Assembly: GCF_014191985.1 (NCBI RefSeq)
Contig: NZ_JACHXI010000005.1
Location: 167,204-231,203, forward strand
Direction: 5' to 3'
DNA: 64,000 nt
From: Azomonas macrocytogenes
GTDB taxonomy: Bacteria; Pseudomonadota; Gammaproteobacteria; Pseudomonadales; Pseudomonadaceae
Shown: positions 52,938 through 61,308 of the stretch, in pieces
How the letters are laid out: each line of letters opens with the position of its first letter
Numbering within the stretch: the stretch's first letter is position 1
Made by a program: the position numbers and the translations under genes
The notes under the pieces: generated by a model
What the model was told of the DNA's origin: nothing
Database searches by the model: none
What the model saw: only the letters and a program-made list of their open reading frames with translations

Positions 52938-54260
52938 TTATGAACGCACCTTGACAATGGCCATCAGCACGGCCGACGACAGGACACAGACCGTCATGAA
53001 TATATAGGCCGCCCCCGGATTGCCTGTCAGGCCGATGAGATAACCGACTATCCACGATCCCAGAAACGCACCGAGCGCCCCACAGGCGTTAATCAGCCCC
53101 ATGGCTCCACCGAATACATTCGCCGGCAAAATTTCTGGAATCAGCGCGAAGAAAGGACCGTAGGGAGCATACATTGCCGCACCGGCGACGCTCAGCAGAA
53201 TGAACGACATCCATAAGTGGTCGGCACCGAGCAGATAGGAAAGCAAAAAGGCCAGCGCGCCGATACCCAATAGTGGCCAGACGAAGATCTTGCGCCGTTG
53301 CGAGCGGTCCGAAGCCCACGACACCGCCAGCATCGTTATGACGGCAACCATGTACGGAACGGCGCTCAACCAACCCACCGTCACGATATCGATGGCCGCC
53401 GCCTGCTTGATGATCGACGGCAGCCACATGATAAAGCCGTACATGCCCACGCTCCAAAGTGCATGTACCAGACAGAGTCGGATGACCACGGGAGTCATGA
53501 AGGCTTGGCGGTAATTACGGATCACCGGCATGCTTTTCTGTTCATTCTCCAGAATGCTCGTCAGTCGTGCCTTCTCCTGATCGGTCAGCCAGTCGACCTG
53601 GGTTGGCCGGTCGCGTACCTGGCGCCACCAGACAAAGGCCCAGAGAATCGCCGGCGCGCCCTCGATCACGAACATTTCGCGCCAGCCCCAGGCATCGATC
53701 AGGTACCCGGAAACCACCGACATCCACAATACGGTGATCGGATTGCCCAGTACCAGAAAAGTATTGGCGCGAGAACGCTCCTGCCGAGTGAACCAGTTAC
53801 TGATGAGAATAAGCATCGCCGGCATGACCGACGCTTCGACGATTCCCAACGAAACCCGGATCACCATCAGCATGGGGATACTGGTGACCAGCCCCGTGGC
53901 CACGGCGCACAGGCCCCATAGAATCAGGCTCCAGAATACCAACGTACGCACGCTGTATTTCTGTGCATAAATGGCGCCCGGTACCTGAAAGAAAAAGTAG
54001 CCGAAAAAGAACAGCGAACCGATCAGTGAGGACATGCCATGCGTGATCCCCAGATCGTGTTCGATACCGGCGGCACTGGCGAAGCCATAGTTGGCCCGGT
54101 CCAGGTAGGCGAGGCTGTAAGTAATGAAAATCAGCGGAATCAGGTATAACCAACGCTTCGGCGCCAGGGCTTCCGAACGGAGAGTTCGGACATCGATGGC
54201 AAGGGGCGGATTTCTGTCGATATCGATACCACCGAGCATTGCTTCTTTGAAGTCGGCCAT
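52938..54260 (-). CDS. MFS transporter, anion:cation symporter (sugar-acid) type
   Basis: 440 residues, twelve helices. The early motif A-Y-L-D-R-A-N-Y-G-F-A and the W-G-W-R-E-M-F-V-I-E-G signature belong to the ACS family (galactonate, glucarate, tartrate and phthalate-type transporters). It is an inner-membrane proton symporter of an organic acid. The SDR gene lies 45 bases upstream on the same strand, so the two form a small transport/oxidation cassette. It sits between the 230-bp direct repeats. Confidence 0.92.
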   Translation of the reverse strand: MADFKEAMLGGIDIDRNPPLAIDVRTLRSEALAPKRWLYLIPLIFITYSLAYLDRANYGFASAAGIEHDLGITHGMSSLIGSLFFFGYFFFQVPGAIYAQKYSVRTLVFWSLILWGLCAVATGLVTSIPMLMVIRVSLGIVEASVMPAMLILISNWFTRQERSRANTFLVLGNPITVLWMSVVSGYLIDAWGWREMFVIEGAPAILWAFVWWRQVRDRPTQVDWLTDQEKARLTSILENEQKSMPVIRNYRQAFMTPVVIRLCLVHALWSVGMYGFIMWLPSIIKQAAAIDIVTVGWLSAVPYMVAVITMLAVSWASDRSQRRKIFVWPLLGIGALAFLLSYLLGADHLWMSFILLSVAGAAMYAPYGPFFALIPEILPANVFGGAMGLINACGALGAFLGSWIVGYLIGLTGNPGAAYIFMTVCVLSSAVLMAIVKVRS

Positions 54261-54305
54261 GTGAGTTTCCTTGTTTTTATAAATATGCCGTTCGTAGCAA
54301 AGTGC

Positions 54306-55079
54306 TCAAACCACGCTGGTCAGACCGCCATCGACATAGAGCATCTGGCCGTTGACGAAATCGGAGGCGGACGAGGCGAGGAAAATGGCGGCGCCGCACA
54401 ACTCCTCAACCTGGCCCCAGCGGCCGGCCGGCGTGCGCTTGCATAACCAATCGGAGAATTCCCGATCCTCCACCAGGGCGCGGTTGAGCTCCGTCTGGAA
54501 ATACCCCGGAGCAAGACCATTGGTTTGAATGCTGTAACGAGCCCAATCCGCGCACATGCCCCGCGTCAGCATGCGCACTGCACCTTTGCTGGCCGCATAA
54601 GGCGTGATCGAGGGGCGTGCCAGTTCGCTTTGCACCGAACCGATGTTGATGATCTTGCCGCGTTTGCGGTCGATCATATGACGGGCGACCGCCTGAGATA
54701 CGTAGAAGACCGCATCGAGATTGGTCTGCATGAGTTCACGCCATTTTTCAGGGGCGAACTCTTCCAATGGAGCACGATGCTGAATGCCGGCATTGTTGAC
54801 CAATATATCAATGGGACCGAGGCGTTTTTCCACATCGTCGATCGCGGTTTTGGATTGCCCGTAATCGGTCACGTCGAAAACTACCGCTTCCGCCATGAGG
54901 CCTTCATCGCGAAGTTTTGCGCAGGCGGCATGCGTGCGCTCCTTATCGCGTCCATTGATAAGTACTTTTGCTCCGGCCTGCCCCAAACCACGAGCCAGTT
55001 CGAAGCCGATACCGCGACAGGAACCCGTCAGAAGAGCCCGCCGACCATCGAGACAAAACGGATTGATGCGAGTCGACAT
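54306..55079 (-). CDS. SDR-family oxidoreductase, gluconate 5-dehydrogenase-like (copy 2)
   Basis: 257 residues, the same length as its paralogue at 10184-10957. It shows T-G-S-C-R-G-I-G, N-N-A-G-I-Q-H-R-A-P-L-E, catalytic Y-A-A-S-K and Y-V-D-G-G-L-T-S-V-V at the end. The two differ mainly in the region of residues 60-85. The start ATG 55079 has AAGGAGT. It probably oxidises or reduces a sugar acid taken up by the adjacent ACS transporter. Its promoter region carries the 14-bp box also seen before copy 1. Confidence 0.92.
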   Translation of the reverse strand: MSTRINPFCLDGRRALLTGSCRGIGFELARGLGQAGAKVLINGRDKERTHAACAKLRDEGLMAEAVVFDVTDYGQSKTAIDDVEKRLGPIDILVNNAGIQHRAPLEEFAPEKWRELMQTNLDAVFYVSQAVARHMIDRKRGKIINIGSVQSELARPSITPYAASKGAVRMLTRGMCADWARYSIQTNGLAPGYFQTELNRALVEDREFSDWLCKRTPAGRWGQVEELCGAAIFLASSASDFVNGQMLYVDGGLTSVV

Positions 55080-55147
55080 AAAAACTCCTTATATTGTTAT
55101 TGGAAGTTTCGTATTGCTCGCAGCCATTTCAGCGCAACTTTTCAGAA

Positions 55148-55161
55148 GTCGTCCAATTGTC
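55148..55161. promoter_or_regulatory. 14-bp box shared with the other SDR promoter
   Basis: gtcgtccaattgtc is identical to 11042-11055 and lies at a comparable distance from the SDR start. It is the candidate operator of a shared regulator; function is inferred. Confidence 0.4.
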
Positions 55162-55229
55162 ATGCCTGATTTAATGATCAGAAACCCTGATCACAAAAGT
55201 AATGGGCGAAGGACGAATGCGACTATGGC

Positions 55230-55250
55230 TATCGATCCGCGGGATCGATA
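55230..55250. repeat. Perfect 9-bp palindrome
   Basis: tatcgatcc (55230-55238), gcg, then ggatcgata (55242-55250). It lies between the SDR promoter and repeat copy 2. It may be a protein-binding site or a recombination footprint; there is no further evidence. Confidence 0.45.
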
Positions 55251-55299
55251 CTTCGAAAGCGAACGTTTGTCCGGCCTGCACGCCTGCCGGAACGCACGT

Positions 55300-55529
55300 C
55301 GGCGTCGATGCTGGCATACGGAACGCTCCGGCGAAGGGAACCGGTCCGTCCGCGCGACGGCGAAGGTCTCGCAGCCAGCGCATCGAAGACCTGTTTTGCA
55401 TGTGCGACGATAGTTTTACAAGGCAAATGCAAGCCTTTGTTAATATCTTGAATCAATTATGGCCGATGGATCGCCAGGCATGGCAATAAAGCAGCATCGA
55501 GCCACTCTTGTGACTAGTGAAAGCGGCGG
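55300..55529. repeat. 230-bp direct repeat, copy 2
   Basis: Second copy of 52525-52754, in the same orientation with four differences. It carries the upstream region and first codons of a serine hydrolase, but the hydrolase body does not follow. The ATPase gene begins 36 bases later. This is probably the original divergent promoter region split by the inserted cassette. Confidence 0.92.
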
Positions 55530-55565
55530 CCATGCACACCTGCACGGAATCGGACCTGTCTTTAG

Positions 55566-56720
55566 ATGACCACTTTGCCTCCTTTGCTGGCCTATGAACG
55601 GTCGGTCGAATCCAGCGGCTATTACCAGGATGAATCGCAACGGCAGGCCGCCGAACGGCTCCAGAGCTGTTACGAGCAACTGCAGCAAGCCACCTCGGCA
55701 ACCCAGCCAGTCACCGGCGTGTATTTGTGGGGGCCGGTCGGGCGAGGCAAGACCTGGTTGATGGATCTGTTCTACCAAAGCCTGCAGCTTCCGGCCCGCC
55801 GACAGCATTTTCACCACTTCATGCAGTGGGTTCATCAGCGGCTGTTTGAATTGACCGGAACGGCAGATCCCCTGGCGGCACTCGCCAAAGAGTTGCACCA
55901 GGATATTCGCGTCCTGTGTTTCGATGAGCTGTTCGTCAATGACATTGGCGATGCCATCATCCTGGGGCGCTTGTTCGAGGTGATGTTCGAGCAGGGCGTC
56001 GTCGTGGTTGCCACATCCAACCAGCCGCCCGAACAACTCTATAGCGACGGATTCAATCGTGAGCGCTTTCTTCCGGCCATCGCGGCCCTGAACCGGCATA
56101 TGCAGGTGGTGAAGGTCGATGGTGGGGAAGATCATCGATTGCATCCGGGCCTGCCGCAGCAGCGTTATTGGGTCCGGCAGGCCGGCCAGGCCGCCAGTAG
56201 CCTGAGTGGCGTATTTGATCAACTCAATGCAGGCAAGCCTTTCTCGACCGAGCCGATCTGGATTGGCTCGCGCTCGATTCACGTCGTCCAGCACAGTGAT
56301 ACTGTCGTCTGGTGTCGTTATGCCGAGCTATGCGAAAAACCTCTCGCGGCCCTGGATTTCATTGGCTTGTGTGATCGGTTTACCGCCATTCTGCTGAGCG
56401 AGGTTCCGCAACTGGGCGCCGAGCCGAACGGCAAGCCGCTGGCCAGGGGGACGGAAGATGGGGTGGAACGAGTCGTCGCCGGTGATCGGCAACAACTGCA
56501 GCTCTCCCGGAGCGATGACGGTACTCGGCGGTTCATTGCTCTGGTGGATGAATGCTACGACCGCAAGATTCCACTCTATATCGAAGCAGAAGTGCCGCTT
56601 GAAGCGCTGTATACGCAAGGCTATTTGTCGTTTCCGTTTCGCCGGACCTTGAGCCGCCTGAAAGAAATGCAACTGGAGCGTTTTGCCAGAGGGCTTGCGC
56701 CTGTTGCCAGCATCGGTTGA
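55566..56720 (+). CDS. zapE: AFG1/ZapE-like AAA ATPase
   Basis: 384 residues. Walker A G-P-V-G-R-G-K-T at residues 56-63, Walker B V-L-C-F-D-E-L-F-V-N-D near 115-125, and sensor-1 V-V-A-T-S-N. The family motif G-V-Y-L-W-G-P and the C-terminal F-R-R-T-L-S-R-L-K-E-M support AFG1/ZapE. ZapE associates with the division septum, and AFG1 is a mitochondrial homologue linked to respiratory proteins. A duplicate of the housekeeping copy is likely, as it lies in an accessory setting; the gene symbol is therefore tentative. Confidence 0.82.
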   Translation: MTTLPPLLAYERSVESSGYYQDESQRQAAERLQSCYEQLQQATSATQPVTGVYLWGPVGRGKTWLMDLFYQSLQLPARRQHFHHFMQWVHQRLFELTGTADPLAALAKELHQDIRVLCFDELFVNDIGDAIILGRLFEVMFEQGVVVVATSNQPPEQLYSDGFNRERFLPAIAALNRHMQVVKVDGGEDHRLHPGLPQQRYWVRQAGQAASSLSGVFDQLNAGKPFSTEPIWIGSRSIHVVQHSDTVVWCRYAELCEKPLAALDFIGLCDRFTAILLSEVPQLGAEPNGKPLARGTEDGVERVVAGDRQQLQLSRSDDGTRRFIALVDECYDRKIPLYIEAEVPLEALYTQGYLSFPFRRTLSRLKEMQLERFARGLAPVASIG

Positions 56721-56954
56721 ATGCTGGCTCACCTCTCGGTGGCGGGTTACCTCGGCAAGGCCCGATCACCAATCAAGGCAGCGGCTTTGTCGTCATCGAA
56801 TCCTTCTTCCTTCAATGGCAAGAGTTCTCCTCTGAATGAGTGTCAGAGGTCAGTAGATTGCTACCTGCCTTTTTGTAGGCTTCAGCTAACGTAAACGGGG
56901 TCAGGCAGACAATTTCAGGCTGCCGTTCAACGGGCTGTAATGAAAGGAGAAGCA

Positions 56955-57335
56955 ATGAGCATGCTTGACGCTACGCTTGCAGAGCTCTGGCAGACCGGAC
57001 AATGGCAGATGGGCTTGGCCGCCCTGCGCATCGCGCATCATGTGCCAGGGCGTATTCGTCTCAAATTAAGGACTTCAGCCGGCCTGGACGGATTGCCCCA
57101 GGCTTCCCTGATGTCCTGGGTGAGCCTGCTGACGCGCGTGCTGGAGCATACGGCGGGTGTGCGCTCGGTTCACCTTAATCTCCTGGCGCGCTCCTGTGTT
57201 CTGGAGTACGACCCCGCCGTCATTCCCCAGCAAGCCTGGACTGAGCTGTTGGCTGGCGTTGATTCGGCAGCCGCCGGGGTTCTGCAAGCTCATTTGCTCA
57301 ACAGCTATAGGGAGGTTGTCCATGCAAAACTATGA
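56955..57335 (+). CDS. HMA-like small protein with a P-G-R-I-R motif, first gene of a ferrosome-like operon
   Basis: 126 residues from ATG 56955, with AAAGGAG. The motif H-H-V-P-G-R-I-R-L-K-L near residues 24-34 and a beta-alpha-beta fold (V-R-S-V-H-L-N-L, V-L-E-Y-D-P) mark an HMA-related domain without the metal C-x-x-C. This P-G-R-I-R type domain is typical of proteins joined to P1B-6 ATPases in fez operons. It overlaps the next gene by 14 bases, and the five genes downstream follow with overlaps or tiny gaps up to the P-type ATPase. Role inferred as an ATPase accessory or ferrosome membrane component. Confidence 0.78.
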   Translation: MSMLDATLAELWQTGQWQMGLAALRIAHHVPGRIRLKLRTSAGLDGLPQASLMSWVSLLTRVLEHTAGVRSVHLNLLARSCVLEYDPAVIPQQAWTELLAGVDSAAAGVLQAHLLNSYREVVHAKL

Positions 57336-58017
57336 TGAGCAGATTTTGCGCAGCCGACGGCTCGATCCTCAGGCGCCTTACCCGCTTTTGCATCAGGCGG
57401 TGCGTATTGCGTTGTTTGATGAATATGCAGCGCGCAGTTTTTACCGGCGGGTCATCGAGGCTTTTGGCTCGCGGCCGCCTTTCACCGAGATTCTGAACTC
57501 CGAGGAGCGCCATATTGCGGCGCTGTCAGGGTTGTGCGAGCAACTGGGGGTGGCCAGGCCTCTGGACCCTTTTCCGGCGGAAACCAGCACTGAGCCAACC
57601 TGGCTGGCCAATTGTAGCCGCGCGGTCGCGGGCGAGGTCGCCAAGGTGCGTCTTTACAACGCGTTGTTGCCGGTGGTCATCGAGCCGGAGGCGCGGTCTG
57701 TGTTTCTGAATCTACAGGCAAGCGCCTATGAACGGCATCTCCCCGCCTTTCGGGAAGCAGTGCTCAGTGCGCTGGATCAGGAGCGCTACCATGCCGCCAT
57801 GGGGGTTTCGCCCCAGCAAGCCTATGTCAAGCATGGCCCTTTTTCCGACTTCATCGAGCGGGCCCTGGTTCAGGTCGCCGGGCGTGGTGGCATGTTCGGT
57901 CTGTTGAGTCCGCTGTTGCGTAATAGCCATCCGGCGTTATTGACGGGGCTGGCGGTTGGCGGGACAGGTGTGTATCTGCTCAAGAAAAAATCCGGTCGAG
58001 GCCGGAGGGAGAACTGA
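57322..58017 (+). CDS. DUF2202-like ferritin-fold protein with C-terminal membrane segment
   Basis: 231 residues from ATG 57322, with GGGAGG upstream. The first half has the ferritin-like pattern A-L-F-D-E-Y-A-A-R-S-F-Y, F-T-E-I-L-N-S-E-E-R-H-I-A-A-L, and the second half repeats it with A-G-E-V-A-K-V-R-L-Y-N-A-L-L and E-R-H-L-P-A-F. These Glu/His pairs would form a di-iron centre. The C-terminus (G-L-A-V-G-G-T-G-V-Y-L-L-K-K-K) is a single membrane helix with a basic tail, unusual for DUF2202. In this operon it probably oxidises or stores iron at a membrane. Confidence 0.82.
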   Translation: MQNYDEQILRSRRLDPQAPYPLLHQAVRIALFDEYAARSFYRRVIEAFGSRPPFTEILNSEERHIAALSGLCEQLGVARPLDPFPAETSTEPTWLANCSRAVAGEVAKVRLYNALLPVVIEPEARSVFLNLQASAYERHLPAFREAVLSALDQERYHAAMGVSPQQAYVKHGPFSDFIERALVQVAGRGGMFGLLSPLLRNSHPALLTGLAVGGTGVYLLKKKSGRGRREN

Positions 58018-58018
58018 A

Positions 58019-58306
58019 ATGCTGCCACTGATTCCCTTTGCTGTGGGTGTTGTAACTGGCGCCGTGGTCTTGCGTCTTTTTAAAACCCGGACGTCTAAAG
58101 AAGCGCTGGAAAAAGTGCAAAGCCATTTGCAGGGGACCACAAGGTCCAGCCCGGAAACGGTTTCCAGTGCTTCAGAGCGCATGCGAGCCCGTCTGATCGC
58201 GGAAGAACAACCTGAAGCGCAGCAAACCAGGGACTTGACTCCCGCTGCGACGCAACGGCCGGTCGTGGAGCCACCCAGTGATCCTTCTATTTCGGTCAAG
58301 GAGTGA
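58019..58306 (+). CDS. Small membrane-anchored protein of the ferrosome-like operon
   Basis: 95 residues from ATG 58019, one base after the previous stop. A glycine-containing membrane helix (F-A-V-G-V-V-T-G-A-V-V-L-R-L-F) occupies residues 6-20; the rest is polar and helical. No family recognised. Similar short proteins with G-x-x-x-G membrane helices are seen in clusters with P1B-6 ATPases. It overlaps the following start region by a few bases. Confidence 0.72.
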   Translation: MLPLIPFAVGVVTGAVVLRLFKTRTSKEALEKVQSHLQGTTRSSPETVSSASERMRARLIAEEQPEAQQTRDLTPAATQRPVVEPPSDPSISVKE

Positions 58307-58311
58307 TTCAG

Positions 58312-58653
58312 ATGTATCCCATCGTCGTTACGCGCCCCACCGGGGTGGCCCAAATTATTAACCCGGATGGCAGTTTTACCCGAGGGTTCGTGGCTACGGC
58401 CTGTCTTTCGGCTTGTCAAGATAACGGCCTTGCGCAATCGCCAGAGCAGATCAAACGTATTCTGAAACACGCTCTGCAAGGTGGGACGGCCCTGGCGGCT
58501 GGCTCGCACGCGGCTGTGGCTGTGCAGCGCAAAGATTATCTGGGGGCATTGCTGGCCACCACGGCAGGCGCCGCTGGAGTACTGCTTGTCGAACGTTTGT
58601 TGCGCGAGCACGCGCAGACTGCTCAGGAGGTAACGGATGGCCAAGAAGCGTAA
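58312..58653 (+). CDS. Small membrane protein of the ferrosome-like operon
   Basis: 113 residues from ATG 58312, which has AAGGAG eight bases upstream; a GTG nine bases earlier overlaps the previous stop. It begins with a soluble segment (P-D-G-S-F-T-R-G-F) and ends with a hydrophobic helix (L-L-A-T-T-A-G-A-A-G-V-L-L-V) near residue 90. No known family. It overlaps the next gene by 17 bases. Confidence 0.7.
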   Translation: MYPIVVTRPTGVAQIINPDGSFTRGFVATACLSACQDNGLAQSPEQIKRILKHALQGGTALAAGSHAAVAVQRKDYLGALLATTAGAAGVLLVERLLREHAQTAQEVTDGQEA

Positions 58654-59170
58654 GAAAAACCGGCAACCCCAGATGGCTTATGTGAATGCCCCGAACCCGG
58701 GTGCTTACAACGGCGGCGGGTATCCACCCTATGGCTATGGTGCGAGTACGAATGGTGCCGGGACCATGGGGGCCGCTACCGATCCGCTCGGTGTGGGCGC
58801 TGCCGGCTATTCCGCCTACGGCGCTCAAAGCGGGTTGGCAGCGGGTCAGAGCGTACCTGATCCACGTTTGGCTGGCGTGAATGCAGCCGGACAGCCAGCT
58901 ACGGCATTTCTGGGGGCGGCAGGCTTCGACGCGGGATTGTTGCAAGGGCTGCCCACTATGCTGCGCTCACGGCATACGGAGCAATTTCTGTTGGGGTTGT
59001 TGATGGGGGGCGCCGCCGCCTGGGTACTCAGTGACGAGGAGTTGCGCAATAAGGTGCTGAAGACGGGTCTGAAGCTCTACTCGAGCGTGATGGGGGGGCT
59101 GGAGGAGATCAAGGAGCAGGTGGCCGATGTCCGTGCGGAACTGGATGCGGAGCAGCACGGAGGCTCCTGA
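58637..59170 (+). CDS. Gly/Ala/Tyr-rich membrane protein with basic N-terminus, ferrosome-like operon
   Basis: 177 residues from ATG 58637, with CAGGAGG. N-terminus M-A-K-K-R-K-K-N-R-Q is strongly basic; residues 20-70 are rich in Gly, Ala, Tyr and Pro (Y-P-P-Y-G-Y-G-A-S). A hydrophobic segment (L-L-G-L-L-M-G-G-A-A-A-W-V-L) near residue 117 is followed by an amphipathic, coiled-coil-like tail (L-E-E-I-K-E-Q-V-A-D-V-R-A-E-L-D). It is separated by one base from the ATPase. Low complexity suggests a scaffold or membrane-coating role; this is a guess. Confidence 0.72.
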   Translation: MAKKRKKNRQPQMAYVNAPNPGAYNGGGYPPYGYGASTNGAGTMGAATDPLGVGAAGYSAYGAQSGLAAGQSVPDPRLAGVNAAGQPATAFLGAAGFDAGLLQGLPTMLRSRHTEQFLLGLLMGGAAAWVLSDEELRNKVLKTGLKLYSSVMGGLEEIKEQVADVRAELDAEQHGGS

Positions 59171-59171
59171 A

Positions 59172-61295
59172 ATGACGATCTGGTTCTCCCGGCTCGATAA
59201 GCAGCACGCCACCCGGCAGCGGGTTCGCTTTGGATACCGCTGCGAAAGCCCTCGCGGTGCCCAGGTCATCCAGCAGGCCATCGGCGCGATCAAAGGCGTG
59301 CGTACGGTCAGGGTCAATACGGCCATTCACATGCTGGTCATCGAGTTCGAGAGCGACCAGACCAGTGTCGAACACCTGGGGGCGGCCATTCTGGCGTTGA
59401 GTCCTCCCGTGCGTAGCCAGCAGAAGACGCACACCGAGCCGGAAGAGGCTTTACTGGGCAGATTGGCCATCAGCACTGCCACGCTGTTGGCGACCCGCAG
59501 CCTGCAACCGTCATTGAAGGCTCCGTTGTCCCTGGTGACGGCTGTTCCACTGCTTGGCGAGGCGCTGGATAACTTTATCGAAAAAGGCATCACCTCCCAT
59601 GTACTGGAAGCATTGGCCGTAGCCATTTCCATTGGGCGCAAGGATTTTCTGGCCGCCAATACCACCTTGTTTCTATTGGCGCTGGGCGAATACCTGGAGC
59701 ACTCCATCGAGCGCCGCTCGGACAATCTGCTCAAGCAACTGTTACGCCCCGACAGCGGCGATATTTGGGTAGAGCGCAATGGTCTGGAGGTACTGATCGA
59801 TGCCCGGGAACTTCAGGTAGGGGACACCGTGATTGCCGCCACGGGCAAAGTCGTTCCCGTGGATGGTACGGTGCTGGGCGGCGAAGCATTGATCAACGAA
59901 GCCACCATGACCGGTGAAAGTGTACCCGTGGCACGGCGTCGCGGTGACCGGGTACTGGCCGGAACCCTGGTCGAGGAAGGGCGGATACGCATTTATGCCG
60001 AGCAGGTGGGCCAAAATGCGGCGGCCGCCCGAATTGCCGATTTTGTCGAGCAATCGCTGGATGCCAAGAGTACGACCCAGTTGCAGGCCGCCCAACTGGC
60101 CGATCGCCTGGTACCCATGGTGCTGGGGTTGGCAGGAGGAACCTGGCTATTGTCTCGCGACTGGGAGCGGGTCAGTGCCGTCTTGCAGGCTGATTACTCC
60201 TGTGCTCTGAAACTGGCGACACCGGTAGCGTTCAAATCCGCTTTGTACCGGAGCGGGCAGGCCGGCATTCTGGTGAAAAGCGCTACGGCGCTGGAGCGTC
60301 TGGCCGAGGCGGATACCTTCGTCTTCGATAAAACCGGCACCCTGACCAGTGGCGTTTTGCAGGTAACAGACTCCATTGCTTTTTCGGCCACTTACGGCTC
60401 AGAAGACTTGATTAACCTGGCCGCCTCGGTGGAGGAGCATTATTTCCATCCACTGGCCATGGCGGTGGTCGAGGCGGCCCGCAAACTGGAACACCATCGG
60501 CACTTCAACCACAAGGAAGTTGAATTCATTGTGGCCCATGGGGTGGCCAGCGTCATCGATGGCCAGCGTATTCTGGTGGGCTCGCGACATTTCCTGGAAG
60601 ATGACGAAGGCATCTCCATCCAGGCCCACGCCGAGGTTATCGACCGCCTGCATGAGGAGGGCAAGACCCTGCTCTACATCGGTTTTGGTGGCGAACTGAT
60701 CGGCGTACTGGCCCTGAAAGACACGCCGCGTCCCAACAGTGGGGCAACAGTGGCCCGCTTGCGTACGCTGGGTGTCAAACGCATCCTGATGCTGACTGGC
60801 GACCACCCCGAGCGCGCCAGATCCCTGGCTGAAGAGCTGGGGCTGGACGACTTCCGTGCCGGTTTATTGCCCCATGAAAAAGCCGCCGTGCTACAGGAAC
60901 TGGCCGCCCAGGGAGCGCGAATCGCCTTTGTGGGAGATGGGGTAAACGATGCACCAGCCCTGTCTGGCGCTCAGGTTGGCATTTCCATGCACAACGGAGC
61001 GGATATTGCGCGACTGGCTTCAGACGTCACCCTGTTGGAGGACGACCTGGCGCTGGTGGCAGAGGTCCGGGCGCTGGCGCTGTCAACGCGCCGTCTGATT
61101 CACTCCAACTTCAACCTGACCCTGGGCCTGAATACCAGCATCCTGTCGGCGGCGGCACTGGGTTTGTTGAAACCTGTTTCTGCCTCGATGCTGCATAACG
61201 GTGCGACCATTGCCATTCTTTTGCGGGCTTTGGCGGGAGCCGGATTACCACGCTACTCCGCAGCCGCCACCCAGGCTAAACCAGTGCTCCCCTGA
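59172..61295 (+). CDS. P1B-type heavy-metal ATPase, P1B-6 (FezB)-like
   Basis: 707 residues from ATG 59172, right after GGAGGC. The N-terminal HMA-like domain (about 14-78) has no C-x-x-C. The actuator motif T-M-T-G-E-S, the phosphorylated Asp386 in D-K-T-G-T-L-T and G-D-G-V-N-D-A-P are intact. In the transport helix, in place of C-P-C, it reads D-Y-S-C-A-L-K-L-A-T-P (Ser343, Cys344, Ala345). I recall S-C-A as the mark of subgroup P1B-6, of which FezB of ferrosomes is the known case. It should move iron or a related ion into a vesicle or out of the cytosol. It is the last of six linked genes. Confidence 0.88.
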   Translation: MTIWFSRLDKQHATRQRVRFGYRCESPRGAQVIQQAIGAIKGVRTVRVNTAIHMLVIEFESDQTSVEHLGAAILALSPPVRSQQKTHTEPEEALLGRLAISTATLLATRSLQPSLKAPLSLVTAVPLLGEALDNFIEKGITSHVLEALAVAISIGRKDFLAANTTLFLLALGEYLEHSIERRSDNLLKQLLRPDSGDIWVERNGLEVLIDARELQVGDTVIAATGKVVPVDGTVLGGEALINEATMTGESVPVARRRGDRVLAGTLVEEGRIRIYAEQVGQNAAAARIADFVEQSLDAKSTTQLQAAQLADRLVPMVLGLAGGTWLLSRDWERVSAVLQADYSCALKLATPVAFKSALYRSGQAGILVKSATALERLAEADTFVFDKTGTLTSGVLQVTDSIAFSATYGSEDLINLAASVEEHYFHPLAMAVVEAARKLEHHRHFNHKEVEFIVAHGVASVIDGQRILVGSRHFLEDDEGISIQAHAEVIDRLHEEGKTLLYIGFGGELIGVLALKDTPRPNSGATVARLRTLGVKRILMLTGDHPERARSLAEELGLDDFRAGLLPHEKAAVLQELAAQGARIAFVGDGVNDAPALSGAQVGISMHNGADIARLASDVTLLEDDLALVAEVRALALSTRRLIHSNFNLTLGLNTSILSAAALGLLKPVSASMLHNGATIAILLRALAGAGLPRYSAAATQAKPVLP

Positions 61296-61308
61296 ATAAG
61301 GGAGCATC

